Assembly: GCA_938020505.1 (NCBI GenBank)
Contig: CALIHR010000017.1
Span: 1-64,000 of the forward strand
From: an uncultured Actinobaculum sp.
GTDB taxonomy: Bacteria; Actinomycetota; Actinomycetes; Actinomycetales; Actinomycetaceae
Direction: 5' to 3'
Length of the DNA stretch: 64,000 bases
Shown here: one piece after another, positions 55,090 to 63,691 of the stretch
How the letters are laid out: every line of letters starts with the position of its first letter
Position numbering within the stretch: position 1 is the stretch's first letter
Translations under genes and position numbers: made by a program
Notes under the pieces: generated by a model
Told to the model about the DNA's origin: nothing
Databases searched by the model: none
What the model saw: the letters and a program-made list of their open reading frames with translations, nothing else

Positions 55090-55208
55090 TTTCCTAACCT
55101 CTGACTGCGGTCCGATGAATCAGCGCGCCGGCGTCCCCTGAAGAAGAACCGCGGGACCATGGCAAGACATTCGTTCATGAGGCCCGCGTATGCGACCGCC
55201 GGCTGACA
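55086..55208 (-). pseudogene. Remnant of a fourth DUF3137-like paralogue
   Basis: The minus strand encodes AVAYAGLMNECLAMVPRFFF before the stop at 55086-55088, matching the C-terminal IAYASLMDEWLARVPGFFF of paralogue 3. Only about 35 codons remain and the upstream part is replaced by GC-rich unrelated DNA. Confidence 0.65.
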
Positions 55209-55370
55209 GTCGCAAGTGTATGTGGACCGCAGTGCAAAATTCAGCCCGCTTGGCGTGGACCCTTCCCCACGGGCGAGGTCCGACGTCGGCCCGCCGCGGC
55301 GTCGCACTCGGCGCGAAATCGAGGCCGCAGCTCAGTCCAGGGCCTAGGTGCGCGGCTCAACCAGGCCGCA

Positions 55371-55439
55371 AGGGCGCAAGCCCAGGCGACAGGGCGCAAG
55401 CCCAGGCGACAGGGCGCAAGGGCGCAAGCCCAGGCGACA
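55371..55439. repeat. Short tandem repeat
   Basis: About three copies of a 20-base unit (AGGGCGCAAGCCCAGGCGAC), with one extra partial AGGGCGCA between copies two and three. Non-coding, just downstream of the GNAT gene on the minus strand. Confidence 0.85.
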
Positions 55440-55473
55440 GGGCGCAACCACAGCCTAAGCCAGGGCCGCAGGG

Positions 55474-56370
55474 TCACAGCTCGACGATGCCGGCCAATGT
55501 GGGCAGCTCCAGCACGACGTGCCGCGCCGTCACTCGAAATCCGACGGATTCGTAGATGTCGATTGCGCCGGTGTTCGGGGCTATGACCGTGACGTTGAGG
55601 TAGTGGACGCCCTCGCGTTTGAGCCCCTCGGCCATTGCGAGCAATGCTGCCTTCGAGTGGCCGTGCCCGCGATATCCCTCGTAAACGTGAAGGTCCCAGA
55701 TGCGGGCGTCCTTGCCGTCAATTTCCACCCACATTCCGCCTATCGTCGTCGAATCGACGCAGATCGCCATGAGGGCGTGCCCGGGAGTCGCCACGCCGTC
55801 GGAAAGCCGCTCCCTCGCCTTCATCAAAACGTCCCACGAGCCGCGCATCGGGCACGAGCCGGACGCCAACGCGAGATGGCGGCCCGCCGAGCGCATGGTT
55901 CGCTCCAGGAACGTGTCAAGCTCGGCCGCCGTCATCGAACGGACGTGGATGTCGTCGTACGTGCTGGTCAGGTGGACGTCGGAGATGGGCACGGCAAGCC
56001 TCTCCGATATTTCGCGCGAGGGAAGCTCGGCGAGGCCGCGCTCCCCCGGGAAGACCTTCATCCCCACCGGCCTGTCGTCACACGCCGCAAAGATCTTGCG
56101 CACCCACGGGGAGGGGTCGCTGGTTATGCGCGAGGCCACAACCTCCGGCTCGTCGCCCGGGCGCAGCCACATCCATTCGCCCGTCTCCGAAGTGAAAATG
56201 CGGGAATCGCGCGGCACCCCGACGCGAAACATCGCCGCCTTCCTCGTTTTGTACTCGACGAGACGCCCTTCGCGCAACGCGCCGCTCGCCACACGCACCC
56301 GAGCCATGTGCTCGATTGCGCGCGGCAACCACAACCCCACGTCGGCGGGGGCAATCTCGGCGATGCGCAT
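55474..56370 (-). CDS. GNAT family N-acetyltransferase
   Basis: Started at ATG 56370 (MRIAEIAPADVG), with TAGAAT seven bases upstream; the open frame extends to 56466 but lacks better signals. The 298-residue product has the GNAT core in its C-terminal half: IWDLHVYEGYRGHGHSKAAL (acetyl-CoA pyrophosphate loop) and NVTVIAPNTGAIDIYESVGF. The N-terminal half has a weaker GNAT-like look and may be a degenerate second domain. The substrate is unknown. Confidence 0.78.
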   Translation of the reverse strand: MRIAEIAPADVGLWLPRAIEHMARVRVASGALREGRLVEYKTRKAAMFRVGVPRDSRIFTSETGEWMWLRPGDEPEVVASRITSDPSPWVRKIFAACDDRPVGMKVFPGERGLAELPSREISERLAVPISDVHLTSTYDDIHVRSMTAAELDTFLERTMRSAGRHLALASGSCPMRGSWDVLMKARERLSDGVATPGHALMAICVDSTTIGGMWVEIDGKDARIWDLHVYEGYRGHGHSKAALLAMAEGLKREGVHYLNVTVIAPNTGAIDIYESVGFRVTARHVVLELPTLAGIVEL

Positions 56371-56377
56371 ACCGCCA

Positions 56378-56383
56378 ATTCTA
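56378..56383 (-). promoter_or_regulatory. -10 box for GNAT gene
   Basis: TAGAAT on the minus strand, ending seven bases before ATG 56370. Confidence 0.45.
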
Positions 56384-56484
56384 TTGCCACTAGGACGTGG
56401 GACCCATATCTCCATCGATTGTGGGAGCATGTGCGAATGGAGCGGGTGAGACTCATCTTCTCCCAACGCCCGCCGTCCGCGCGG

Positions 56485-57264
56485 TCATTCCGGCACGAGC
56501 CGCCCCTCTTTCATGACGACGACACGGTCGGCGACCCGCCGGGCCTCCTCGTGGTCGTGCGTCACGTACAAGGCGCCGATTCCCGTCGAACTGCCCGTTC
56601 CGGCCGAGGCGCCCGCCCCCGTCAACGCGTCCGTTTGCGTCAAGGCCCCAGTTCCCGTCAGGATCCTGCGCAACTCCAGCGAGAGAGCCTCGCGAAGGTC
56701 GCGGTCCAAGGCCGAAAGGGGCTCGTCCAGAAGCATGAGCGCCGGCGATCGCGCAAGGGACCTCGCCAGAGCGACCCGCTGCGCCTGGCCTCCCGAAAGC
56801 GTTGTGACCTCGCGCTTTTCATACCCCGGAAGCCCGACCAGTTCGAGGAGCTCGGCAACCTTTTGGCGTCTGGCGCGCCTGCGTTCCCGGACGGCGCAAA
56901 GGCCCTCGATTCGCCGGCAGCGCTCGCGCTTCTCGATTCCATAGGCGACGTTTCCGGCCACGTTCCTGTGCGGGAAGAGCAAGCCGTCCTGAAAGACCAT
57001 TCCGCAGTCCCGCCTGTGCGGAGGCAGCCGCGAGACGTCGACCCCTCGGATGCGCACCGCGCCGCGAGCGGACTCCAGCCCCGCGATTCCGCGCAAAAGG
57101 CTGGATTTTCCCGAGCCTGACGCGCCGAGCAAGGCGACGATCTCGCCCTCGGCCACGGTCAGGTCTACGCCGTCGACGGCGACGTGTCCATCGGGATAGA
57201 CCACGCTGAAATCGGCGACCCGCAGAAGCGGCGCATTGAGAAGCGGCGCGTTGACTTCGCTCAC
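56485..57264 (-). CDS. thiQ: Thiamin ABC transporter ATP-binding protein
   Basis: Started at GTG 57264, overlapping the permease stop. The 259-residue ATPase has Walker A GASGSGKSS, signature LSGGQAQRVALARSLA, Walker B LMLLDEP and switch histidine in YVTHDHEEA. It drives the permease encoded just upstream. Two oddities: a NAPLLNAPLL duplication at the N-terminus, and a low-complexity Thr/Gly/Ala insertion between Walker B and the switch histidine (see findings). Assignment to thiamin rests on the riboswitch and binding protein in the operon. Confidence 0.82.
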   Translation of the reverse strand: MSEVNAPLLNAPLLRVADFSVVYPDGHVAVDGVDLTVAEGEIVALLGASGSGKSSLLRGIAGLESARGAVRIRGVDVSRLPPHRRDCGMVFQDGLLFPHRNVAGNVAYGIEKRERCRRIEGLCAVRERRRARRQKVAELLELVGLPGYEKREVTTLSGGQAQRVALARSLARSPALMLLDEPLSALDRDLREALSLELRRILTGTGALTQTDALTGAGASAGTGSSTGIGALYVTHDHEEARRVADRVVVMKEGRLVPE

Positions 57265-58922
57265 TTCGATTCCTCGATCCTTGCCATTGCCTTCGTTTCC
57301 TCGATTCTGGGTTCCGCCGATCCCTTCTCCGTCGACGCCGTCTTTGCCGCCTTTTCGGCTGCGGCCGTCCGCGCCTCGGGCCCTCTCGGCAGCTCGCAGA
57401 GGAACATGACGAGCGCTGTCAGAAGCCCCAGAATCACGCTCGCCGCGAGCGCCATTCCGTAGTTGCCGGCGCCCGGCCGATTGAGCAGACGCGAGATGAG
57501 AACGGGAAGGGTGTCGTTCTCGCCGCTGACCAGGAAGCTCGAGGCGCCGAACTCGCCCAGGCTGATCGCGAGGGCGAAGCCCGCGGCGAGCGTCAGGCCC
57601 TTGGCGCCGAGGGGGAAATCGACGGTCCGCAGAATCCGCGCGGGGCCCGCGCCGAGCATCGCGGCGGCTTCGCGCAGGCGCGGATCGATCGCACGCAGCA
57701 CCGGGAGCAGGGCGCGCAGGGCCATCGGCACGGCCACAATCGCCTGAGCGAAGGGCACGGCCTCGCTTCCCAGTTCCAACGGCGGGCCTCGAAGCGCAAT
57801 GAGAAAGCCGAAACCGACCGTCACAGACGAGACTCCCAACGGCGCCATGGCGAAAGCCTCCGCGAGGGACTGGCCGATGCGCGCCCGCCTGGTTCTGGCG
57901 GGCCGCGAGAGCGCGAAGGCCAACGGGACGCCGACGGCCAAGGCGACGAGCGTCGCGTATGCGGCAGCGCGCAACGAGTTGCCAAGTGCCTCGATCACGG
58001 TCACGCCGCCGGTGAAGCCCGAGCCGGAAGTCGCCAGCTGCCGGTAGTTCTCGAGGCTCCAGGCATCCGCGTGAACGAGCGAACGGGCGATGAGCGAGGC
58101 CATGGGGGCGAGAATCAGCGCCAGAATGACGACGGCTGTGAACGCGACGGCGGGCGCGTCCGCCAGGCGCAGCCTTCTCTTGCGGCGCGCCATGCGCAGG
58201 GCCGCAGAGCGGGAGAACCGCGAGGAGACGATGAGGGCGAGCGCCACGATGACGAATTGCACGAGCGAGAGGCCGGCGGCGACGTCGAAGTTGAGCCTGT
58301 TCGTGCGCGCCCATATCTCCGACTCCAAAGTGGACACCCCGCCCAGAGTCATCACTATGCCGTAGGCGGTGGAGCAGAAGAGGAAAACGAGGCTCGCCGC
58401 GCCCGCGATCGCGGGCGCGATGGCGGGCAGCGTCACCGTGCGGAAGACTCGGACGGGCCCGGCGCCGAGCATCCGCGCGGCGTCCGCCGAGCGCGGATCG
58501 AGGCCCGCCCACATCGTGCCGACCGTTCGCACGACCACGGAAAAGTTGAAGAACGCCATCGCGGCGACCACGGCCGTTTCGGTCCCGTCGAGCTCCAGGA
58601 AGGAGTATGCGCCGTCCTTGCCGAGCAGGGAGCGGAAAGCCACGCCGACGACGACGGTTGGAAGGACGAAAGGCACGCTCGCCACAGCGCGCAGGGCACG
58701 CTGCCCGGGGAAACGGCACACATAAAGGGCGTAGGCCCCGGGGATTCCGAGGATCACGGAGCCGAGCGTTCCGGCGGCGGCCATCCGCAGCGTCGTCGCA
58801 ACGAGATCCCACGTGCGTGGCGAACCGAGCGTTTCGAGGGCGCGAGGCGCGACGCCTCGGGCCAGCATCGCCCCTACCGGCCACGCGAAGAAGACAGCCA
58901 GGAGCGCCATTGGGACTCCCAC
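57261..58922 (-). CDS. thiP: Thiamin ABC transporter permease
   Basis: A 553-residue fused permease with two binding-protein-dependent inner-membrane domains, each bearing an EAA-type loop (ARMLGAGPVRVFRTVTLP and AAMLGAGPARILRTVDFP). About twelve membrane helices, as in ThiP and FbpB. GTG 58922 is the first start in the tracked frame, but the frame is open upstream with an Ala/Gly-rich run, so the first helix may begin earlier. The tail is charged and repetitive. It lies between thiB and thiQ in one operon. Confidence 0.85.
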   Translation of the reverse strand: MGVPMALLAVFFAWPVGAMLARGVAPRALETLGSPRTWDLVATTLRMAAAGTLGSVILGIPGAYALYVCRFPGQRALRAVASVPFVLPTVVVGVAFRSLLGKDGAYSFLELDGTETAVVAAMAFFNFSVVVRTVGTMWAGLDPRSADAARMLGAGPVRVFRTVTLPAIAPAIAGAASLVFLFCSTAYGIVMTLGGVSTLESEIWARTNRLNFDVAAGLSLVQFVIVALALIVSSRFSRSAALRMARRKRRLRLADAPAVAFTAVVILALILAPMASLIARSLVHADAWSLENYRQLATSGSGFTGGVTVIEALGNSLRAAAYATLVALAVGVPLAFALSRPARTRRARIGQSLAEAFAMAPLGVSSVTVGFGFLIALRGPPLELGSEAVPFAQAIVAVPMALRALLPVLRAIDPRLREAAAMLGAGPARILRTVDFPLGAKGLTLAAGFALAISLGEFGASSFLVSGENDTLPVLISRLLNRPGAGNYGMALAASVILGLLTALVMFLCELPRGPEARTAAAEKAAKTASTEKGSAEPRIEETKAMARIEESK

Positions 58923-59036
58923 GGCTGCCGCTGCGGCGACCGCCGGGCCCGGGCCGCGCGTCCCCGCACCCCGGGCCGCGGCGGCTCCCGCCCTCAGAAT
59001 GGCAGCGCCCTTCCGCTATTCGTCATTTGCCGACCG

Positions 59037-60059
59037 TCATTTCGCGATCGCCGCCCAGTCTTCGAGCCATTTGTCGCGGTTTGCCGCAACCTTGCCCGGA
59101 TCGGGCACGATCGGGCGCTCTGCCAGCTTGGCCTTGGCGGCCCAATCGGCGGGCAGCTGCACGCTGGAATCCACCGGATACATGTACATCGACGTCGGAA
59201 TCGCGCTTTGAACCTTCTTCGAAACCATGAAATCGACGAAGGCCTTCGCACCCTTCTCGTTGTCGGTTCCCTTGACCACTCCGGCGTACTCGATCTGGCG
59301 CACGCACGTCGACTCGATCACGCCGGTGTCCTTCGCGAACGCCGGCGACGAGGCGTAGGACAGAACGAGCGGATACTTGCCTTTGCCCTCTCCGGCCGAA
59401 AAATCGACGTTGTAGGCGTTCGTCCAGTCGGAAGCGACGTGGACGCCGCCCGCGACCATCCGGCTCAGATACCCCTTCGCATCCTCGCCCTTCACAGTTC
59501 TCACGCCCGCGAGGTAGGCGAAACCGGTGGTCGACGCGTTCGGATCGATGATCGAGAGAAGCCTGGAATACTCGGGCTTTGCAAGATCGTCCACGCTCGT
59601 CGGCTCTTTGACGCCTTTCTCTTTGAACCATTTGTGGTCCACGTTGACGCACACGTCGCCGCGGTCGACGGGCGTCAGCCCTTTGATCCCCTTGATCTCA
59701 TACTCCTTGGCCGATTGCGGCAGAGCCGGCGAGGCGTAGTCGACGAACATGCCCTCGCCGGCCGGAACGGCGGCCGTGTAGCTGTCGATCCCGTAAACGG
59801 CGTCGTACTTCGGCGATTTCTTCGTGAGAACCAGCTGGTTGGCGACGCCGGCGTCGCCCGCGGGCGCCGTGACGAGTTTATATCCCGTCTTCGACTCGAA
59901 TTCTTTGACGAGTTCCTTGGGAAGGTTGAACGAGTCGTGCGTGAGCACGGTGACCGTTTTAGAGTCGCCGCCTTTCGAATCGGTCGATTCGCCCGAGCAC
60001 CCTGCCATCGCGAGCGCCGCGATGAGGCAGGCGACGGAGCGAAGTCTGTTGCGTGTCAT
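59037..60059 (-). CDS. thiB: Thiamin-binding lipoprotein
   Basis: Started at ATG 60059, with GGAGGA six bases upstream. The 340-residue product has a lipoprotein signal (lipobox ALAMAGC) and the ThiB fold: TVTVLTHDSFNLPKELVKEFE, then YDAVYGIDSYTAAVPAGEG, DRGDVCVNVDHKWF, and WTNAYNVDFSAGEGKG. It delivers thiamin or its phosphates to ThiP. The TPP riboswitch directly upstream confirms the substrate class. Confidence 0.92.
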   Translation of the reverse strand: MTRNRLRSVACLIAALAMAGCSGESTDSKGGDSKTVTVLTHDSFNLPKELVKEFESKTGYKLVTAPAGDAGVANQLVLTKKSPKYDAVYGIDSYTAAVPAGEGMFVDYASPALPQSAKEYEIKGIKGLTPVDRGDVCVNVDHKWFKEKGVKEPTSVDDLAKPEYSRLLSIIDPNASTTGFAYLAGVRTVKGEDAKGYLSRMVAGGVHVASDWTNAYNVDFSAGEGKGKYPLVLSYASSPAFAKDTGVIESTCVRQIEYAGVVKGTDNEKGAKAFVDFMVSKKVQSAIPTSMYMYPVDSSVQLPADWAAKAKLAERPIVPDPGKVAANRDKWLEDWAAIAK

Positions 60060-60064
60060 TGCTT

Positions 60065-60100
60065 CCTCCATTTCAGGAGGGCCCGCCGCCTTCGGCGGGG
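60065..60100 (-). promoter_or_regulatory. Expression platform with Shine-Dalgarno hairpin
   Basis: On the minus strand a GC hairpin (60081-60099) is followed by CCTCC (60080-60076), a six-base loop and GGAGG (60069-60065), the thiB ribosome binding site. CCTCC can pair with GGAGG and hide it. This fits control of translation by the riboswitch. Confidence 0.6.
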
Positions 60101-60106
60101 AGAGCT

Positions 60107-60189
60107 CGACTTCCTTCGCCGGTGCTAACCGGATCAGGTTCGAGGGTCTGCTTTCGCACTCTCAGCGCCCTTGTGGCGCTCCCCTGTCG
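60107..60189 (-). ncRNA. TPP (thi-box) riboswitch
   Basis: Minus-strand leader of thiB. It has the conserved parts in order: GGGG near the start, GCTGAGAG, ACCCT, GAACCTGATCCGGTTAGC and GCGAAGGAAG. The P1 stem is CGAC (60189-60186) with GTCG (60110-60107). It binds thiamin pyrophosphate and lowers thiBPQ expression when TPP is plentiful. Confidence 0.95.
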
Positions 60190-60395
60190 CGCAATCAATG
60201 CTACCGCGTCCCGGACGATCAAAAGCCATCCGGGCGCACAGCCCAACCTTGATCACATGGCCTTGTTTCGACCTCAAGGGCACGGCTCGGGCTTCGAGGC
60301 GCCTCGCCGCCGGACGGCTTCCAAGCAGCGCCGCGCTTGCAAACAGCGAAGAACGACGTCACAGCGCCTACGAGCCAAGTCGCTCCGCAGCAAAG

Positions 60396-60689
60396 TCACT
60401 TCGAGGAAGAAGAGCCTTTCTTCACGCCCTCCGCAGCGCCCTTGCCGGCCGCGCCGCCCAACCCGTACCAGCGCGCAGCCCGGCGCATGACGAGCTCGTT
60501 GACGACCGCGCCCACGGCGGCCGAGACCACCGAAAAGACCAGGGCAGTGCGCAAAGGCTCGGAGAAGTCGTCCTCTTCCGGGCGCGCACGCCCGGAGACC
60601 GACTTCCACACGACGTCGACGGCCTTGTTCGCAATAATTCCGGAAACGATGCCCGCGCCCGCGCTAACGAGCTTCCAACCGATGTCCAT
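60396..60689 (-). CDS. DUF4235 membrane protein
   Basis: A 97-residue protein matching the DUF4235 pattern: MDIGWKLVSAGAGIVSGIIANKAV, then FSVVSAAVGAVVNELVMRRAARWY. Two hydrophobic helices and a lysine/serine-rich tail. AAGGGAG precedes ATG 60689. Role unknown; widespread in actinobacteria. Confidence 0.8.
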   Translation of the reverse strand: MDIGWKLVSAGAGIVSGIIANKAVDVVWKSVSGRARPEEDDFSEPLRTALVFSVVSAAVGAVVNELVMRRAARWYGLGGAAGKGAAEGVKKGSSSSK

Positions 60690-60715
60690 AAGGGACTCCC
60701 TTCTTGTCGCTGGTC

Positions 60716-60721
60716 ATATTA
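60716..60721 (-). promoter_or_regulatory. -10 box for DUF4235 gene
   Basis: TAATAT on the minus strand, 26 bases before ATG 60689. Confidence 0.45.
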
Positions 60722-60752
60722 TCGCGTGAATGGGGACGCCGCGCGACGCCGA

Positions 60753-61346
60753 TCATTCGACGGGCGCCTCGCCGACGTCGATCCTGTGGAAGTTGAGATG
60801 GGAGCGCGAAGCCGTGGGCCCGCGCTGACCCTGATACCTCGACCCGCTGGCCCCCGAGCCGTAGGGCTTCTCAGCCGCCGAGGACAGCTGGAAGAAGCAC
60901 AGCTGCCCCACTTTCATGCCCGGGTAGAGGACGATCGGCAGCGTCGCCGTGTTCGACAGCTCGAGGGTCACGTGGCCCGAAAACCCCGGGTCGATGAATC
61001 CGGCGGTCGAGTGGGTGAGCAGCCCCAGCCGCCCCAGGCTCGACTTGCCTTCGAGGCGTGCGGCGACGTCGTCGGCGAGCGTCACCTTTTCGTAGGTCGA
61101 ACCGAGGACGAACTCGCCCGGGTGCAAAATCAGGGACCCCTCGGCGGAGACGTCGACAAGGCGCGTGAGCTCCGGCTGGTCGGCCGCCGGATCGATGACC
61201 GGATACTTGTGGTTGTTGAAGAGCCTGAAGAAACGGTCGAGGTGGACGTCGACGCTCGACGGCTGGATCATCTGCGGGTCCCACGGTTCCAAGCGGACCC
61301 GGCCGGAATCGACGCAGGAGCGAATGTCGCGGTCGGAGAGAAGCAC
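60753..61346 (-). CDS. dcd: dCTP deaminase
   Basis: A 197-residue enzyme of the dCTP deaminase/dUTPase superfamily. Signature blocks are IQPSSVDVHLDRFFRLF, LEGKSSLGRLGLLTHSTAG and FIDPGFSGHVTLEL, and the C-terminus has GSRYQGQRGPTASR. It deaminates dCTP for dTTP synthesis. The actinobacterial form is often bifunctional, giving dUMP directly; the sequence is compatible with that. GTG start with a leaderless promoter. Confidence 0.94.
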   Translation of the reverse strand: MLLSDRDIRSCVDSGRVRLEPWDPQMIQPSSVDVHLDRFFRLFNNHKYPVIDPAADQPELTRLVDVSAEGSLILHPGEFVLGSTYEKVTLADDVAARLEGKSSLGRLGLLTHSTAGFIDPGFSGHVTLELSNTATLPIVLYPGMKVGQLCFFQLSSAAEKPYGSGASGSRYQGQRGPTASRSHLNFHRIDVGEAPVE

Positions 61347-61352
61347 GGTTCA

Positions 61353-61358
61353 AGGGTA
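61353..61358 (-). promoter_or_regulatory. -10 box, leaderless dcd
   Basis: TACCCT on the minus strand, ending six bases before GTG 61346. Confidence 0.5.
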
Positions 61359-61466
61359 TCTAAAGAGCCGGCGCGCCAAAGCCTCGCCGCTCCGCGGGTT
61401 CCGGTTCGGTATAGGCGCCGCCGCGGAAAGCGAGCCTCGGGTGGCGCGGCCTCCCGCTCCATCTGA

Positions 61467-61472
61467 TACAAT
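61467..61472 (+). promoter_or_regulatory. -10 box for tRNA-Gly
   Basis: TACAAT 14 bases before the tRNA 5' end. Confidence 0.55.
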
Positions 61473-61486
61473 CTCATTCGCGTCAT

Positions 61487-61560
61487 GCGGGCGTAGTTCA
61501 TCGGTAGAATGGAAGCTTCCCAAGCTTCAGAGGCGGGTTCGACTCCCGTCGCCCGCTCCA
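61487..61560 (+). tRNA. tRNA-Gly (anticodon CCC)
   Basis: Acceptor GCGGGCG pairs with CGCCCGC; discriminator T and encoded CCA (61558-61560). Loop TTCCCAA gives anticodon CCC for GGG codons. Confidence 0.95.
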
Positions 61561-61684
61561 TTTTCTGCATTTGCCCGCCCGGATTCGAGCCGGGTTGCGG
61601 CTGGTGCCGCGCGGGCCTGACGCGCCCGGCTCCATCCGCTGCGCGGCGTTTGCCGGTTCCATCCGCCGACGAGAGCGAGCGTTC

Positions 61685-62203
61685 ATGCCTTCGTACGCGT
61701 CTTCCGCCGAACTCACAGCCGAGATTCGCAAGCGAGCCAAACTGTTCGCCGCGGAGTTCGAAGGCATTCCCGAAGGCTCTTGGGACGATGTGCCGGAAGG
61801 CGCGGACCGATCGCCGCGCCAGATGATCGCCTATCAGCTCGGGTGGATGGATCTGCTGTTGGGATGGGAACGCGACGAGCAGGCGGGCCTCGACGTCGTC
61901 ACTCCCGCGCCGGGATTCAAGTGGAATCGGCTCGGAGGCCTCTGCGAGGGCTTTTACGCCGCATGGGCCGAAGCTTCGCCGAAAGGGCTGACCGCCGCAT
62001 TCGACGAGCGAGTCGACGCCGTATGCGACTGGGCGGGCTCGCTTTCCGAAAGCGACCTGTTCGGCGAGCAGCGGCGGGCGTGGGCGTCCTCCACGCCCGC
62101 CGCGTGGCCGGTGTGGAAGTGGATTCACATCAACACCGTCGCCCCCTTTACAACGTTTCGCGCCAAGGTCAGAAAATGGAAGAGGGCCGCCGGCGTCGGC
62201 TGA
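61685..62203 (+). CDS. ClbS/DfsB family four-helix protein
   Basis: A 172-residue DinB-like four-helix bundle protein. Marks of the ClbS/DfsB branch are FEGIPEGSWDD, QMIAYQLGWMDLLLGWE, PGFKWNRLGGL and WIHINTVAPFTTFRAKVRKWKR. ClbS is a colibactin self-resistance hydrolase, but most members have no known role. No strong ribosome binding site. It lies 124 bases after tRNA-Gly. Confidence 0.82.
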   Translation: MPSYASSAELTAEIRKRAKLFAAEFEGIPEGSWDDVPEGADRSPRQMIAYQLGWMDLLLGWERDEQAGLDVVTPAPGFKWNRLGGLCEGFYAAWAEASPKGLTAAFDERVDAVCDWAGSLSESDLFGEQRRAWASSTPAAWPVWKWIHINTVAPFTTFRAKVRKWKRAAGVG

Positions 62204-62224
62204 CGGCACAGACGGCGCGCGCCC

Positions 62225-63013
62225 TCACCAGGGAAAACCGCCGGGGTCGATCTCCGGGTTCTTCACGACGTCGGCGGAGAGCCTGCGCGTCGCGACGTCG
62301 CAAACGGATCCGGAGCGATTGCGCTTGACGGCGACCTCCACAGCCTCGCCGTCCTTGGTCAGACGCCACCAGTCGAGCCCCACCTCCATGAGCCGAGCGC
62401 CCATGAGGCGCGCGAAACCGTCAAGAGACCACGCGGGGTCCGCGACGCTCCGCAGCATCTGAGGCACCCTGTCCATGGCTTCGAGGAAGTCCACCGACAA
62501 CGCCTCGCGCGGAATGCCCCATATCGCGATCGTCACCCGATTTCCGAACACATTCATCGAAGGCATGTAAAAGCGGTAGTCTGGCCCGAACAGGTCGCTC
62601 ACGCAGCAGGCCACGTCTTCCGCCAACTTTGAGACGACGCCGAACGGGCCGGTATCAGACCGGTACTCGACCTCCTCCGTCGCGAATTCGTCAAACCCCT
62701 GTTTCTCGCCATATTCCTTCATGGCGAGGGCAATCGGATGGGCCACCGTCTCCTCGTTGAACCGGGGGCACCAGCCCCACATCAGCGTGGTCGGCAGCGA
62801 CGCGACCGAAGCGACTATGGCGCCGCGCATCACGAGGACTCCGCGGGATGACTCGACTGTCACCCGGTTCGTTTTCCGATCGAGCCCCATCCTGTACTTT
62901 TCCCCGTAGTTTTCCTTCAACCATTGGAAGAATCGTTCCTGTGCCATCCACGTCCACAGGCATGCGTGCTGTGCCACCCAGTTGATCTGACGAAGTCCGT
63001 GCTCGTACAACAT
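62225..63013 (-). CDS. DUF6882-like protein (tentative)
   Basis: Started at ATG 63013 (MLYEHGLRQINWVAQHAC), giving 262 residues; an open frame reaches 63112 but looks non-coding. The pattern WTWMAQERFFQWLKENYG, then LVMRGAIVASVASLPTTLMWGWCP and ALAMKEYGEKQG resembles DUF6882 proteins, which have a WxWGWxNP-like strand. No membrane segment. Function unknown. It converges with the ClbS-like gene and is divergent from the Nudix gene. Confidence 0.6.
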   Translation of the reverse strand: MLYEHGLRQINWVAQHACLWTWMAQERFFQWLKENYGEKYRMGLDRKTNRVTVESSRGVLVMRGAIVASVASLPTTLMWGWCPRFNEETVAHPIALAMKEYGEKQGFDEFATEEVEYRSDTGPFGVVSKLAEDVACCVSDLFGPDYRFYMPSMNVFGNRVTIAIWGIPREALSVDFLEAMDRVPQMLRSVADPAWSLDGFARLMGARLMEVGLDWWRLTKDGEAVEVAVKRNRSGSVCDVATRRLSADVVKNPEIDPGGFPW

Positions 63014-63142
63014 GCAGTCCAGTGTTTCACAAGACAGCCGCCGTTGTTCGACAGGCCGGCCTCCGTCAGCCGCCTTTCGCGCGGGCGAGCTGGACGGCGC
63101 GGCGTCGTGCACGGCGGCCTCTCTTCTGACATCGTAAGCGGG

Positions 63143-63571
63143 ATGTCAGCACTCATCGTCGCCGCCGCGATCTTTGCGCGCTCTCCGCGCGGGCTCCGCG
63201 TTCTGGCCGCGCAACGCTCGTATCCGCAGGAGCTCGCCGGCCTGTGGGAGTTTCCCGGCGGCAAAGTCGAGCCCGGAGAGGACCCTGAGAACGCCCTGCG
63301 CCGTGAATTGCGCGAGGAGCTCGGGATCGAGGTGTCTATCGCGGCCGACGTCGGCGTCATCGCGGGGCCCGACGGCGACTGGCCCCTGCCCGGCAAACGC
63401 CGAATGCGGCTGTGGGCGGCGTATGCGAGGGGCGAGCCGCGCCTAGGCCAGAGCCACTCGGCGCTGCGGTGGCTCGGCGAAGGCGACCTGGAATCGGTCC
63501 CCTGGCTCGAGGGCGATCTGCAGATTCTTTCGCCGCTTGCCCGGCTCATGCGCTCACTCGGGCGGCGGTGA
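63143..63571 (+). CDS. mutT: Nudix hydrolase, MutT type
   Basis: A 142-residue Nudix protein. The Nudix box is complete: GGKVEPGEDPENALRREL then REELGIEV (GX5EX7REUXEEXGU). Flanking blocks LWEFPGGK and WPLPGKRRMRLWAAY are typical of 8-oxo-dGTP pyrophosphatases, which clean oxidised nucleotides from the pool. Several MutT-like paralogues usually exist, so the exact substrate is an inference. Confidence 0.85.
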   Translation: MSALIVAAAIFARSPRGLRVLAAQRSYPQELAGLWEFPGGKVEPGEDPENALRRELREELGIEVSIAADVGVIAGPDGDWPLPGKRRMRLWAAYARGEPRLGQSHSALRWLGEGDLESVPWLEGDLQILSPLARLMRSLGRR

Positions 63572-63691
63572 CGCGCGGCGGCGGGCGCCCGTCTGGAAAG
63601 GCACGCATACCGCGAGCCGACGAACACGCAACCGGGGCGCGGCAAACCCGCAGACACAGCAAAGTGACATGAAGTCGCCAGACCGCTGACG

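Noticed and set aside
55371..55439. Possible CRISPR array
   Set aside because: Unit of 20 bases repeats head to tail without spacers; it is a simple tandem repeat.
57265..58884. Extended frame upstream of thiQ as one 799-residue protein
   Set aside because: It is the off-frame shadow of the permease; the ATPase begins at GTG 57264.
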